Of a DNA stretch of 64,000 nucleotides, positions 1 through 8,168 are shown one piece after another. A program made the position numbers and the translations under genes. This stretch comes from Rhizobium mongolense subsp. loessense (GTDB lineage: Bacteria; Pseudomonadota; Alphaproteobacteria; Rhizobiales; Rhizobiaceae): NCBI RefSeq assembly GCF_900099775.1, contig NZ_FMTM01000014.1, forward strand, positions 62,001 through 126,000, written 5' to 3'. Under the pieces are notes generated by a model that worked only from the letters and a program-made list of their open reading frames with translations, was not told the origin of the DNA and did no database searches. The number at the start of each line of letters is the position of its first letter. Position 1 is the first letter of the stretch.

Positions 1-17
1 AGGATTGCCCCGGCAGG

Positions 18-1094
18 TCAGTGGGTTTTGATCCGCAGGCCCGTTTCGTCGAACAGATGCCAATGGCCCGAACGGGGCGCGATGTTGAGGACATCGCCGC
101 GCGCGACCTGGCTCTGGCCCTGCTGGTGCACCAGGATGGGCTCGCCGTTTGGAAGGGTGCAATGCAGGTAACTGTTGGCGCCGTGCTGTTCGGCAACGGC
201 GACCTCGGCTGGCCAGCCGCTTTCACCGACCAGGAAATCTTCGGGCCGCACACCGAGTGTTGCTTTGCGTCCGGCTGCAAGCCCGGCTTCAAGGGGCAAT
301 TCCAACGGCGGCAATCCGGCGCCCTCGAAGGCGAGCCTCCCGTCGGTCGAAGTGCCGATTGTCCCTTCGATGAGGTTCATGCGCGGTGAGCCGATGAAGC
401 CGGCAACGAAAGTGTTGTGCGGGCGATTGTAAAGATCAAGCGGCGCACCGACCTGCTCGATGACGCCCTTGCGAAGAACAACGATCTTATCTGCCATCGT
501 CATCGCCTCGATCTGGTCATGCGTCACATAGATCATCGTATTGCCGAGCCGCTCGTGCAGCTTGGTGATCTCGACGCGCATCAGCACGCGCAGCTCCGCA
601 TCGAGGTTGGAAAGCGGCTCGTCGAAGAGGAATATCTTCGGATCGCGGGTGATGGCGCGACCGATTGCGACGCGCTGTCGCTGACCGCCGGACAGCTGGC
701 GGGGGCGCCGGTCGAGCAGCGTGTCGATCTGCAAAAGCTTGCCGGCTGCATCAACGCGGCGGTCGATCTCGTCTTTCGGCATCCGGATATTCTCAAGTCC
801 GAAGCTCAGGTTCTGGCGAACAGTCATGTGGGGATAAAGAGCGTAGGACTGGAAGACCATGGCGACGCCGCGATTAGCGGCCGGCGTGTCGATGACGCTT
901 TCGCCGTTAATGCGGATGTCGCCGCCCGTTGCCTCTTCGAGCCCGGCAATCATCCTAAGCAGCGTCGACTTTCCGCAGCCGGACGGGCCGACGAAGACGA
1001 CGAATTCGCCATCCTTGATATCGAGATTGATATCGGGGATCACCTGCAGCGTGCCGAAGGATTTGTTGACATTTTCAAGTACGAGGTTTGCCAT
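18..1094 (-). CDS. Sugar ABC transporter ATP-binding protein (UgpC/MalK type)
   Basis: ATPase that powers a carbohydrate importer at the cytoplasmic face of the membrane. The 358-residue protein shows Walker A GPSGCGKST (about 36-44), Q-loop FQSY (81-84), signature LSGGQ (134-138) and Walker B IFLFDEP (154-160). A C-terminal TOBE-like regulatory domain follows, as in MalK/UgpC. The length fits the CUT1 family (about 360). It is the last of four co-directed genes, 9 bp after the inner-membrane permease, so it belongs to the same operon. The substrate cannot be read from the sequence. The family call is secure; subunit sharing with other importers, as known for MsiK-like ATPases, is possible. 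Confidence 0.95.
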   Translation of the reverse strand: MANLVLENVNKSFGTLQVIPDINLDIKDGEFVVFVGPSGCGKSTLLRMIAGLEEATGGDIRINGESVIDTPAANRGVAMVFQSYALYPHMTVRQNLSFGLENIRMPKDEIDRRVDAAGKLLQIDTLLDRRPRQLSGGQRQRVAIGRAITRDPKIFLFDEPLSNLDAELRVLMRVEITKLHERLGNTMIYVTHDQIEAMTMADKIVVLRKGVIEQVGAPLDLYNRPHNTFVAGFIGSPRMNLIEGTIGTSTDGRLAFEGAGLPPLELPLEAGLAAGRKATLGVRPEDFLVGESGWPAEVAVAEQHGANSYLHCTLPNGEPILVHQQGQSQVARGDVLNIAPRSGHWHLFDETGLRIKTH

Positions 1095-1103
1095 GAACGA
1101 AAC

Positions 1104-2192
1104 TCACTTGATGCCTGTGGATGCGATGCCGGTGGTGATGTAGCGCTGCAGAAAGATGAAGGCGCAGGCAAGCGGCAGCGCCGTCAGGGTCGTCATGGCG
1201 AGCATCAGATCGTAACGGACCTCGAACTCGCTCTGGAAAGAGTTGAGCGCCAGCTGCAGCGTATAGACTTCGCGGCGATTGAGGACGATCAAGGGCAGCA
1301 GGAAGTCGTTCCAGCGCGACAGGATCGAGAAGATCGCCACAACGGCAAGCGCCGGGCTGGAAAGCGGCAGGACGATCCTCCAGAAGATGCGCCACTCGCT
1401 CGCATGATCCATGCGCGCTGCTTCGATCAGTTCGTCAGGGATTGTCAGCATGTATTGGCGTAGCAGAAAGACGCCGGTCGGCGTCGCGACGGTCGGCAGG
1501 ATGACACCCCAGAGATTTCCGACAAGGCCGAGCTCGGCAACGATGAGGTAAGTCGGCACGAGAACCACGGTTGCCGGGATCATCAGCGTCGACAGGATCG
1601 AAATCAAGGCGACGCTGCTGCCTGCGAAACGGTATTTAGAAAGCGCAAAGGCTGCCATGGAATTCATCACCAGCGTGATAATGGTCGCAACAGTGGTGAT
1701 GAAAAAGCTGTTATAGACATAGCGGCCCATCGCCTGGCCGGAACTTGCGACCAGGTTGGTGTAGTTCTCGGTCGCAAGGCGCACCTTGCGGACGGGGACG
1801 GCATCGGTCACGGCAACGGTGACACGGCCGGCGCCAGGGTTGTGCGGATTGATCATCTGCGCATTCCTGCCGACACGGCGGATCTGCGCAAGCCGCGCCT
1901 TCGTGCCGTCCTTCAAGGTTACGTCAAAGAGCGGCAGCGGCTGGTCGAAACCTTCAACCACGGCTGTTTCGCTGGAATAGGGCAGAATGCTCGGGGGAAA
2001 TTCCTGCAAATTGGCTTGCGTCTTGAAAGAAGACAGGACCACCCAGGCAACCGGCGTGAACATGATGAGCAATCCAAGGACGAGGAAGCCATAGGTGAGC
2101 CAATCGGCAACGTCGAGCCTGTTGCGCCCGCGCCGGGCAAAGAGCAGACCGCGCATGGGAGCTCCGGATTTGGACAGGGCAACGTCAGCCAT
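1104..2192 (-). CDS. Sugar ABC transporter permease (MalG type) with long periplasmic insertion
   Basis: Inner-membrane permease of the CUT1 importer. The 362-residue protein has a first membrane helix at about 30-55 and a C-terminal block with the EAA loop (EAARMDHASEWRIF) that docks on the ATPase. Ordinary MalG-type permeases are about 280 residues. The surplus is a polar stretch at about 65-145 between the first helix and the transporter core, which should lie in the periplasm. The start overlaps the end of the upstream permease gene by 8 bp, consistent with translational coupling. The permease call is certain; the insertion's role (perhaps contact with the binding protein) is inference. 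Confidence 0.93.
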   Translation of the reverse strand: MADVALSKSGAPMRGLLFARRGRNRLDVADWLTYGFLVLGLLIMFTPVAWVVLSSFKTQANLQEFPPSILPYSSETAVVEGFDQPLPLFDVTLKDGTKARLAQIRRVGRNAQMINPHNPGAGRVTVAVTDAVPVRKVRLATENYTNLVASSGQAMGRYVYNSFFITTVATIITLVMNSMAAFALSKYRFAGSSVALISILSTLMIPATVVLVPTYLIVAELGLVGNLWGVILPTVATPTGVFLLRQYMLTIPDELIEAARMDHASEWRIFWRIVLPLSSPALAVVAIFSILSRWNDFLLPLIVLNRREVYTLQLALNSFQSEFEVRYDLMLAMTTLTALPLACAFIFLQRYITTGIASTGIK

Positions 2193-3183
2193 GTTGCGAA
2201 TTCCTCGACAGGCGCAGTTGGAGCCCGGTGAAGATCAAGAGCACGACGCCGAGCAGCAGCGAGGCCGCGGCCGCGAGACCGAAATTGCGAGGCTGCACGG
2301 CGAAACCGACCTCGTAGATATACTGGACGATCAGCATCGTCGCAGATCCAGGGCCGCCGCCTGTCAGCACGTAGAGTTCATCGAAGGTCTGGACAGAGCG
2401 AATGACGCAGAGGACGAAGACGACGAGCAGGACGGGCTTTAGAAGCGGCAGCGTGATGCGCGTGAAGACCCGCCAGTTGGTGGCGGAGTCCATCTTGGCA
2501 GCTTCGTAGACATCGCGCGGGATCGACTGCAGACCGGCAAGCAGAATGATCGTGTAAAAGCCCATATGCGCCCAGACGGTGACGAAGACCGACCAGAAGA
2601 AGGCGGTATTTGGAAATACCAGCCAGTTGACGGGCGAAAGTCCGAGCCAGGTTAGAATGCCGTTCAACGCGCCGTTGCGCTGCAGGATCCACTGCCAGGT
2701 CAACGCCACGACGACAGGCGAAAGCATGACGGGAAAGAAGAAGACGGCGCGAAAGAAGCCGCGGCCGCGGATCTCGCGATTGAGGCAGACAGCGGCAAGC
2801 AGCGCGACGCCGATCATGCAGATCACCTGGATCGGCACGAAGACGAGACTATTGCCGAGCGCCCGCCAGAAGAGATCGCTCGAGCAGGTGGATGCATCGA
2901 GGTAGTTGGTGCAGTCGAACAGCGTTTCGTAATTGACTGAACCGATGAAGGGTCGCTCGCTCGGATAAAGGCGATCGCTGCCGGTGACCGAATAGAAGAC
3001 GTTGATTGCGACCGGAAGGAGCGAGAAGAACAAAACGGCGAGGAGGTTCGGCAGCAGAAAGACCCACGGCATGCGCCGGATGCCCAGGATCTTTTGCAGG
3101 CCCGTCATCAAAGGCTCGGCGAGCCTTGCCGGCAGGAGGATGACGCCGCCGGCAACCGTCGCAAGTCGAGCCCTTGTGGCCAT
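2185..3183 (-). CDS. Sugar ABC transporter permease (MalF type)
   Basis: First permease of the importer, 332 residues. A cytoplasmic leader is followed by a strong hydrophobic helix (about 38-60), a loop containing a Cys pair, and five further helices. The EAA motif (EAAKMDSATNWRVF) is in the C-terminal half. It pairs with the MalG-type permease, with which it overlaps by 8 bp. The start lies 26 bp after the binding-protein stop and is preceded by a purine-rich GGAAGGAGAG. Standard family member; the transported sugar is unknown. Confidence 0.93.
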   Translation of the reverse strand: MATRARLATVAGGVILLPARLAEPLMTGLQKILGIRRMPWVFLLPNLLAVLFFSLLPVAINVFYSVTGSDRLYPSERPFIGSVNYETLFDCTNYLDASTCSSDLFWRALGNSLVFVPIQVICMIGVALLAAVCLNREIRGRGFFRAVFFFPVMLSPVVVALTWQWILQRNGALNGILTWLGLSPVNWLVFPNTAFFWSVFVTVWAHMGFYTIILLAGLQSIPRDVYEAAKMDSATNWRVFTRITLPLLKPVLLVVFVLCVIRSVQTFDELYVLTGGGPGSATMLIVQYIYEVGFAVQPRNFGLAAAASLLLGVVLLIFTGLQLRLSRNSQHG

Positions 3184-3209
3184 GCCTCTCTCCTTCCGGA
3201 TCAGCCTGC

Positions 3210-4487
3210 CTATTGGCCGGCCGCCTTGATGGCGAGCTCGACATCCTGCTTGACACGGTCAAGTGCTGCATCGACCTCCAATTCGTCGTTCAGGACCTGG
3301 CTGATGCGCGTCGTCAGCGCGTTCATCATGGCGCGCTGATAGCGCCAGCCCTGGAAACGATAGGCGGCCGGCGCCATTTTCGGGATCTGGGCGATGAAGG
3401 TCGAAAGCGATTGCTGCGTACGCTGAGAGGCGCCCGGATAGGTCACGCCATTTTCGATCAGCGATTTTGCCGCCGGAATCTCGACGGCCGCCGAGACGAT
3501 TTCGGCGTTGTTCTTCGACTGGGCGATATAGTCGATCAGCTTGCCGACCGCTTCGGGCTGCTTGGTATGCTTGAAACCGACGAGCGCTCCGCCGCCCGGC
3601 ATGACGGTGCACGATGAGGGCCCGCAGGGCGCAGGTGCCACCTGCCAGTCGAAGAGGTCCCCGACTTCCTTGTCCATTTGGCTGAGCGTCCAGGAACCGC
3701 CGAAGTAAAGCACGGTCTTGGCATTCAGGAAATCTGAGAAGAGTTCACGATGCGTTGCGCCGCCGACCGCTCCCCAAAGGTCCATCGGCATTGTTCCGTC
3801 CTTGTGCCAGGCCACGAACTGTTCGACGGCGTCCTTCAGCCCCTTGTCGATAACCGGTTTGCCCTGGTCATCGACCAGTTCGGCGCCGTAGCTGATGGCA
3901 AGGCTTGCAAAGCGGTGGCCAGAGCGGTCCATCTCCATGGCGTATTCGGTGTTGGTGGCCTTGGCCACCTTGCGTGTCGCTTCGGCCCATTCGGCCCAGG
4001 TTGCGCCCTCCTTGGGAACCGGAACGCCCGCCTGCTCGAACAAGGTGAGATTGACATAGGCGCCGTTGACGGTGAGCGTCGTCGGCATGCCGTTGATCGC
4101 CTTGCTGGTCGGATTGGAGCCACGCAGCCATTGCAGGGTCTGGCTGTATTCCTTCTCGAAATTCGCCGCGTTCACATAAGGCGTCAGGTCGAGATAGTAA
4201 CGGCTGAGGCCGCCGAGGTCGGTGATGATCGCCGCATCGGGGCCTTCGCCGGATTCGAGCTGCACCGGCAGGCTTTCGACGAGCGACTGATAGGGAACGG
4301 TTTCGAGCTTGACCTTGACGCCTGGATTTTCGGATTCGTATCGTTTGACGACCGGATCCATGGTCAGGCAGCCGAAGCCGATATCGTCGCAAAAAACGGT
4401 GAGCTCCTGCGCCTGGGCAATACCCGTCAGCGCCGTGGCTGCAAGCAGCGTCGAGGCCGCCCACAAGCCGATGCGGGTGCGTTTCAT
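3210..4487 (-). CDS. Extracellular sugar-binding protein of the ABC importer
   Basis: Periplasmic solute-binding protein (family 1), 425 residues. The N-terminus MKRTRIGLWAASTLLAATAL is a typical Sec signal ending near AQA. The mature part has the usual solute-binding pattern (KRYESENPGVKVKLETVPY near 50-70). I use the ATG at 4487 rather than the TTG six bases upstream because GGAGGA (4496-4501) lies at the right distance. It is the first gene of the minus-strand operon. The promoter appears to overlap an operator at 4551-4565. The substrate is not identifiable; the adjacent oxidoreductases suggest a cyclitol, uronate or similar polyol. Confidence 0.93.
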   Translation of the reverse strand: MKRTRIGLWAASTLLAATALTGIAQAQELTVFCDDIGFGCLTMDPVVKRYESENPGVKVKLETVPYQSLVESLPVQLESGEGPDAAIITDLGGLSRYYLDLTPYVNAANFEKEYSQTLQWLRGSNPTSKAINGMPTTLTVNGAYVNLTLFEQAGVPVPKEGATWAEWAEATRKVAKATNTEYAMEMDRSGHRFASLAISYGAELVDDQGKPVIDKGLKDAVEQFVAWHKDGTMPMDLWGAVGGATHRELFSDFLNAKTVLYFGGSWTLSQMDKEVGDLFDWQVAPAPCGPSSCTVMPGGGALVGFKHTKQPEAVGKLIDYIAQSKNNAEIVSAAVEIPAAKSLIENGVTYPGASQRTQQSLSTFIAQIPKMAPAAYRFQGWRYQRAMMNALTTRISQVLNDELEVDAALDRVKQDVELAIKAAGQ

Positions 4488-4543
4488 ATGCAAATCCTCC
4501 AGTGATCGCGACGGGCCTCCCGCCCGGGGTGGCGATCTGCCAT

Positions 4544-4572
4544 AAACATGTCTGGACTTACCAGATTGTCAA
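4544..4572 (-). promoter_or_regulatory. Probable promoter of the importer operon with operator in its spacer
   Basis: Reading the minus strand, TTGACA (4572-4567) is followed 17 bp later by ATGTTT (4549-4544), a plausible though weak -10. The inverted repeat TCTGG-N5-CCAGA (4551-4565) fills the spacer exactly, a position where a repressor would exclude RNA polymerase. The elements are seen in the sequence; their function is inferred. Confidence 0.45.
4551..4565. promoter_or_regulatory. Operator-like inverted repeat, copy 1 (GntR/FadR type)
   Basis: TCTGGACTTACCAGA is a 5-bp inverted repeat with a 5-bp spacer. It resembles the FadR-subfamily GntR operator TGGTNNNACCA, with one mismatch. A second copy stands at 4674-4688 in the same divergent promoter region, and a GntR regulator closes the plus-strand operon at 6919-7689. 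That regulator is the likely ligand. Confidence 0.5.
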
Positions 4573-4673
4573 CCGGCAAGCCGAAAGAATTTTGCCAAAA
4601 ACCCGCGCCAATGTGGCCGGTTTGCCGCAGTTCCCGTTCCAAAAACATTCTTGACAGGTTCGAGCTTTGAGTG

Positions 4674-4688
4674 TCTGGTTTGACCAAT
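4674..4688. promoter_or_regulatory. Operator-like repeat, copy 2 (TGGTNNNACCA)
   Basis: TCTGGTTTGACCAAT contains TGGTTTGACCA, an exact match to the FadR-type GntR consensus TGGTNNNACCA. It lies 17 bp after a TTGACA (4651-4656) and 56 bp before the ATG of the first oxidoreductase gene. The pair of sites would let one regulator control both divergent transcripts. Inference from motif and position. Confidence 0.5.
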
Positions 4689-4744
4689 GATGAGGAGACG
4701 AGAAGCCGCAGCTCCCACGGCTTTTGCAGGAGGACGATATTAAA

Positions 4745-5755
4745 ATGCTGAGATTTGCCGTTGTCGGAATCGACCATTCGCACACGTTTGATCATGTGAA
4801 GGGATTGCTAGCGGCGGGTGGAGAATTCGTTGGCTATTGCCCGAAGACCTCTGTTCCGGCGCTCATCGAAAATTTCAAGAAGACATATCCGGATGCGCCG
4901 CAGATCGACCGCGAGACGATTTTCGCCGATCCGTCCATCGACGTCATCTGCATCTCCGCCATTCCGCGCGATCGCGCCGGTCTTGCGATCCGTGCCATGA
5001 GGGCCGGCAAGGACGTGATGACGGACAAGCCGGGCGTCACGACGATCGAGCAGTTGGAGGAGGTCAAGAAGGCCGTCGCCGAGACAGGCAAGATCTTCTC
5101 GATCTGCTTTTCGGAGCGCCATTGCGTTCGCTCGGCGGTCAAAGCAGCCAAACTCGTCAAGCAAGGCGCAATCGGCCAGGTCATCCAGACGCTCGGCATG
5201 GGACCGCACCGGCTGCAGCTTCCGACGCGGCCCGACTGGTTTTTCGATCCCGAAGCCTTTGGTGGCATCATCGTAGACATCGCCTCGCATCAGATCGACC
5301 AGTTTCTCTTCTATACCGGCTCGACGAGCGGCGAAGTCGTCGCAAGCGCGATCGGCAACTTCGGCATGCCGGAGAAACCGGAATTCCAGGACTTCGGCGA
5401 GGTATTGCTTCGCTCCGACAAGGCGTCTGGCTATGTCCGCGTCGACTGGTTTACGCCCGAGGCGCTGCCGACCTGGGGTGACGGACGTCTGACGATTCTC
5501 GGCACCAAAGGCTATATCGAGCTTCGCAAATACATCGATATTTCCGGCCGCCCCGGCAAGGATCATCTGTTCCTCGTCAACGGCGAGGAAAATACCTACA
5601 TCGACTGCAGCAGCGAGAAGCTCGACTATTTTGAAGCATTCACCGCCGACGTGCGCGATCGCACGGAAACGGCGATGACGCAGGCGCACGTCTACGAGGT
5701 CTGCCGCCTTTCTCTTGAGGCGCAGGCCAAGGCTTCCCAGCTCGGCGGACGATAG
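4745..5755 (+). CDS. Gfo/Idh/MocA family oxidoreductase
   Basis: NAD(P)-dependent sugar or cyclitol dehydrogenase family, 336 residues. The N-terminal Rossmann segment begins LRFAVVGIDHSH, an unusual variant of the usual GxGxxG. The usual EKP motif appears as DKP (near residue 92). The C-terminal alpha/beta substrate domain has the expected length. I choose the ATG at 4745 because AGGAGG (4728-4733) precedes it; a TTG at 4724 would add seven residues but has no good ribosome site. It is first of a three-gene operon with a second oxidoreductase and a GntR regulator, and divergent from the importer. The weak nucleotide motif leaves cofactor use uncertain. Confidence 0.88.
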   Translation: MLRFAVVGIDHSHTFDHVKGLLAAGGEFVGYCPKTSVPALIENFKKTYPDAPQIDRETIFADPSIDVICISAIPRDRAGLAIRAMRAGKDVMTDKPGVTTIEQLEEVKKAVAETGKIFSICFSERHCVRSAVKAAKLVKQGAIGQVIQTLGMGPHRLQLPTRPDWFFDPEAFGGIIVDIASHQIDQFLFYTGSTSGEVVASAIGNFGMPEKPEFQDFGEVLLRSDKASGYVRVDWFTPEALPTWGDGRLTILGTKGYIELRKYIDISGRPGKDHLFLVNGEENTYIDCSSEKLDYFEAFTADVRDRTETAMTQAHVYEVCRLSLEAQAKASQLGGR

Positions 5756-5766
5756 GAGGAGATATC

Positions 5767-6864
5767 ATGACGAAGAAATTGCGCGTTGGCGTCATCGGTG
5801 CGGGCATCGCTTCGCGCCATCTGATCGGTTACGACTGGAACAAGGACCTCTTCGACGTGCCGGTGCTCTGCTCGCTGGACGAAGAACGCGGCCGCGAGCT
5901 TTGCGAAAAGCATGGCATTGGCGAGTATACCCAGAATGTCGACGACCTCTTTGCCCGCAACGATCTCGACATCATCGATATTTCGACGCCGCCGGATTCG
6001 CATTTCGAACTCTGCAAGAAGGGCATCGAGTCGGGAAAACATGTGATTTGCGAAAAGCCGCTCTTCGGCTCGATTGCCGATGTCGACGAGATGAGCCGCA
6101 TTGTCGCGCGTTCCGGCGGCAAGAAACTCATGCCGATCTTCCAGTATCGCTACGGCTCCGGTCTTCAGAAGCTGAAGCTGCTGATCGAACTTGGTCTGAC
6201 CGGGCGTCCCTTCCTGACGACGATCGAGACCCATTGGTGGCGTGGTCCTGCCTACTACGAAGTTCCCTGGCGCGGAAAGTGGAAGAGCGAGCTCGGCGGC
6301 GGCCTGCTTGGCCACGCGATCCATGCGCACGACATGCTGAACTATGTGCATGGCGCCTGCGCCGAAGTCTTTGCCTATGGCGCGACGCTAGTAAACAAGA
6401 TCGAAGTCGAAGATACGATGGCGCTTTCCGTCAAGATGCAGAACGGATCGCTGGCGGCACTTTCCATGACGCTCGGCTCACGCAAGGAGATCTCGCGTCT
6501 GCGCTTCTGCTTCCATGATCTCGTCGCCGAAAGCATTCTCGAACCTTATACGATGGGTCGTGATCCGTGGAGCTTCATCGCAGGCACCGAGGAGCACCAG
6601 AAGCGTGTCGACGAGGTGCTTGCCGGCTACGAAGTGAAGGAAGACGGCTATACCCGCCAGTTCGAGCTGTTCCACCAGGCGATCATTGAAGACAAGGAGC
6701 CGCCGGTAACGCTGCAGGACGCGCGCAATTCGCTGGAACTGGTCACGGCTGCCTATCATTCGCAGCGCACCGGCAAGCCGACGCCGCTGCCGATTACCGC
6801 CGAGCATCCGCTTTATCACTCGTGGCTTCCGGACGAAGAGCGGCGTATGGCCGCCAGCGCCTGA
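5767..6864 (+). CDS. Gfo/Idh/MocA family oxidoreductase
   Basis: Second NAD(P)-dependent dehydrogenase of this family, 365 residues. It has a canonical nucleotide-binding start VGVIGAGIASRHLIG, the EKP motif (ICEKPLFGS, near 98-106) and a C-terminal domain with a conserved HAIHAHD segment likely to contribute to the active site. It starts 11 bp after the first oxidoreductase with a strong GGAGGAG ribosome site, so the two are co-translated. Tandem Gfo/Idh/MocA enzymes next to a sugar importer are common in rhizobia for inositol isomers, uronates and similar compounds. The particular substrate is unknown. Confidence 0.92.
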   Translation: MTKKLRVGVIGAGIASRHLIGYDWNKDLFDVPVLCSLDEERGRELCEKHGIGEYTQNVDDLFARNDLDIIDISTPPDSHFELCKKGIESGKHVICEKPLFGSIADVDEMSRIVARSGGKKLMPIFQYRYGSGLQKLKLLIELGLTGRPFLTTIETHWWRGPAYYEVPWRGKWKSELGGGLLGHAIHAHDMLNYVHGACAEVFAYGATLVNKIEVEDTMALSVKMQNGSLAALSMTLGSRKEISRLRFCFHDLVAESILEPYTMGRDPWSFIAGTEEHQKRVDEVLAGYEVKEDGYTRQFELFHQAIIEDKEPPVTLQDARNSLELVTAAYHSQRTGKPTPLPITAEHPLYHSWLPDEERRMAASA

Positions 6865-6918
6865 GCGCCAAACAGACATGCGTCACCCGTCTTTAGGGTG
6901 GCGCCGCAAGGAGGTATC

Positions 6919-7689
6919 ATGGGGGCAGCCGTACCAACGCTTCGGCTTCAGGGGGAGCAGCGGCTTTATCAGATCGTCGCACGCCGGATTGCGCGCATGA
7001 TCGAGGCAAACGCCAAGAACCCAGACTGGCGCATGCCTTCCGAACGCGAGCTTGCCGAAGAACTCGAAGTTAGCCGCCCGGTCGTGCGCGAGGCGGTTAT
7101 TGCGCTGGAGATGCGCGGCATGGTGGAAGTCAAGGGCAGGGCCGGCATCGTCGTTTTGCCGGTCCGCGGTAATCAGGTCAATTTTGACAAGATCAGTGCG
7201 GATGCCGGCCCCGGCCCGTTCGAGCTTCTGGAAGCCCGGCTTGCAGTTGAGGCGAGCGCTGCCGCCATGGCGGCCGAACGCGCGACGAATTACGATATTG
7301 CCGTGCTCGAGGACTGTATCGCTCAGATGGAGCATGAGACCGACGTCACCTTAAACAACGAAAAGGGCGACCGCGATTTCCATGTGACGATTGCGCGCAT
7401 GACCGGAAATGCCATCATCGTTTCCATCGTCGAGGCGCTTTGGGTTCAGCGCGACGAGTCGCTGATGTGGAAAAAACTGCATGAGCATATCCATGCGCCA
7501 AGCGTGCGCCCGCTCTGGATCGGCGATCACCATGCGATCCTGACAGCTCTGCGTCTGCGCAATCCCGACGCCGCCTACAAGGCGATGGCGCGCCACATCC
7601 GCAACGTCAGTAACGAGTTGATGGAAGCGGACGAAAGGGGACGGTTTGCGCCTGAAGGCATGCAGGCGGATGATGGAAAATCGCGCTAG
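6919..7689 (+). CDS. GntR family regulator, FadR subfamily (UxuR/ExuR-like)
   Basis: DNA-binding regulator of about 256 residues. The winged helix-turn-helix is at about 10-80 (MPSERELAEELEVSRPVVREA), followed by an all-helical FCD ligand domain with the metal/ligand residues typical of the subfamily (FELLEARLAVE, RDFHVTIA, GDHHAILTAL). The start is the ATG at 6919, behind AAGGAGG (6908-6914); an upstream GTG at 6898 lacks a site. Third gene of the plus-strand operon. It probably binds the two TGG-N5-CCA repeats at 4551-4565 and 4674-4688 to control the importer and the oxidoreductases. The hexuronate-regulator resemblance hints at a uronate-like ligand, but this is inference. Confidence 0.9.
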   Translation: MGAAVPTLRLQGEQRLYQIVARRIARMIEANAKNPDWRMPSERELAEELEVSRPVVREAVIALEMRGMVEVKGRAGIVVLPVRGNQVNFDKISADAGPGPFELLEARLAVEASAAAMAAERATNYDIAVLEDCIAQMEHETDVTLNNEKGDRDFHVTIARMTGNAIIVSIVEALWVQRDESLMWKKLHEHIHAPSVRPLWIGDHHAILTALRLRNPDAAYKAMARHIRNVSNELMEADERGRFAPEGMQADDGKSR

Positions 7690-7838
7690 CCGGATGGTCA
7701 ATGCCTCTGGGTTCAACGCCCACCTTCTCGAGACTTTCGGCAGGGATCCGATTGGCTCTCCTGTCCGGGCAGGACCCACATGAGCGGCTGCCAATGTGGC
7801 AGACAGTCGGTGCGCCAACAGCTGGCGCCTGAGAGGCT

Positions 7839-8147
7839 TTACGCCAGCGGTGATCCTGGCTCATCGTCGCGCGGCGTTTTCGGTACAAATCCAACAGAAA
7901 AGCCGAATAGCCTGCCAATCTTCTCTAGCGTCTCTAGAGTCGGGTTCCCCGTGCCGGTCTCGATTTCGGCAACCTGCCGGCGGGTAAGCCCGAGCGTCTT
8001 AGCGAACTCCTCCTGCGTCATGCCGAAGCTCTTGCGGATTTCGAGCACCGCGCCAGGCAGGCGCAGCGCGCCATGGCGCGCGCGCTCCGCCAAGATTTGG
8101 CGCAGTTCTCGGACTTCCTCTTTGCTCGGCTTCTTCCATCGAGCCAT
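7839..8147 (-). CDS. HipB-like XRE family DNA-binding protein (antitoxin)
   Basis: Small 102-residue protein with a central helix-turn-helix of the XRE/Cro type (FGMTQEEFAKTLGLTRRQVAEIETG, about 43-67) and GNPTLETLEKIGRLFG after it, the usual pattern of HipB antitoxins. It lies 21 bp downstream of a hipA-type gene on the same strand, so the two should be co-transcribed. The order is reversed compared with classical hipBA, where the antitoxin comes first. The expected role is neutralising the kinase and repressing the operon. Confidence in the fold is high; the antitoxin role follows from context. Confidence 0.8.
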   Translation of the reverse strand: MARWKKPSKEEVRELRQILAERARHGALRLPGAVLEIRKSFGMTQEEFAKTLGLTRRQVAEIETGTGNPTLETLEKIGRLFGFSVGFVPKTPRDDEPGSPLA

Positions 8148-8168
8148 ATGATCAGTTCCTCGCCGGCA

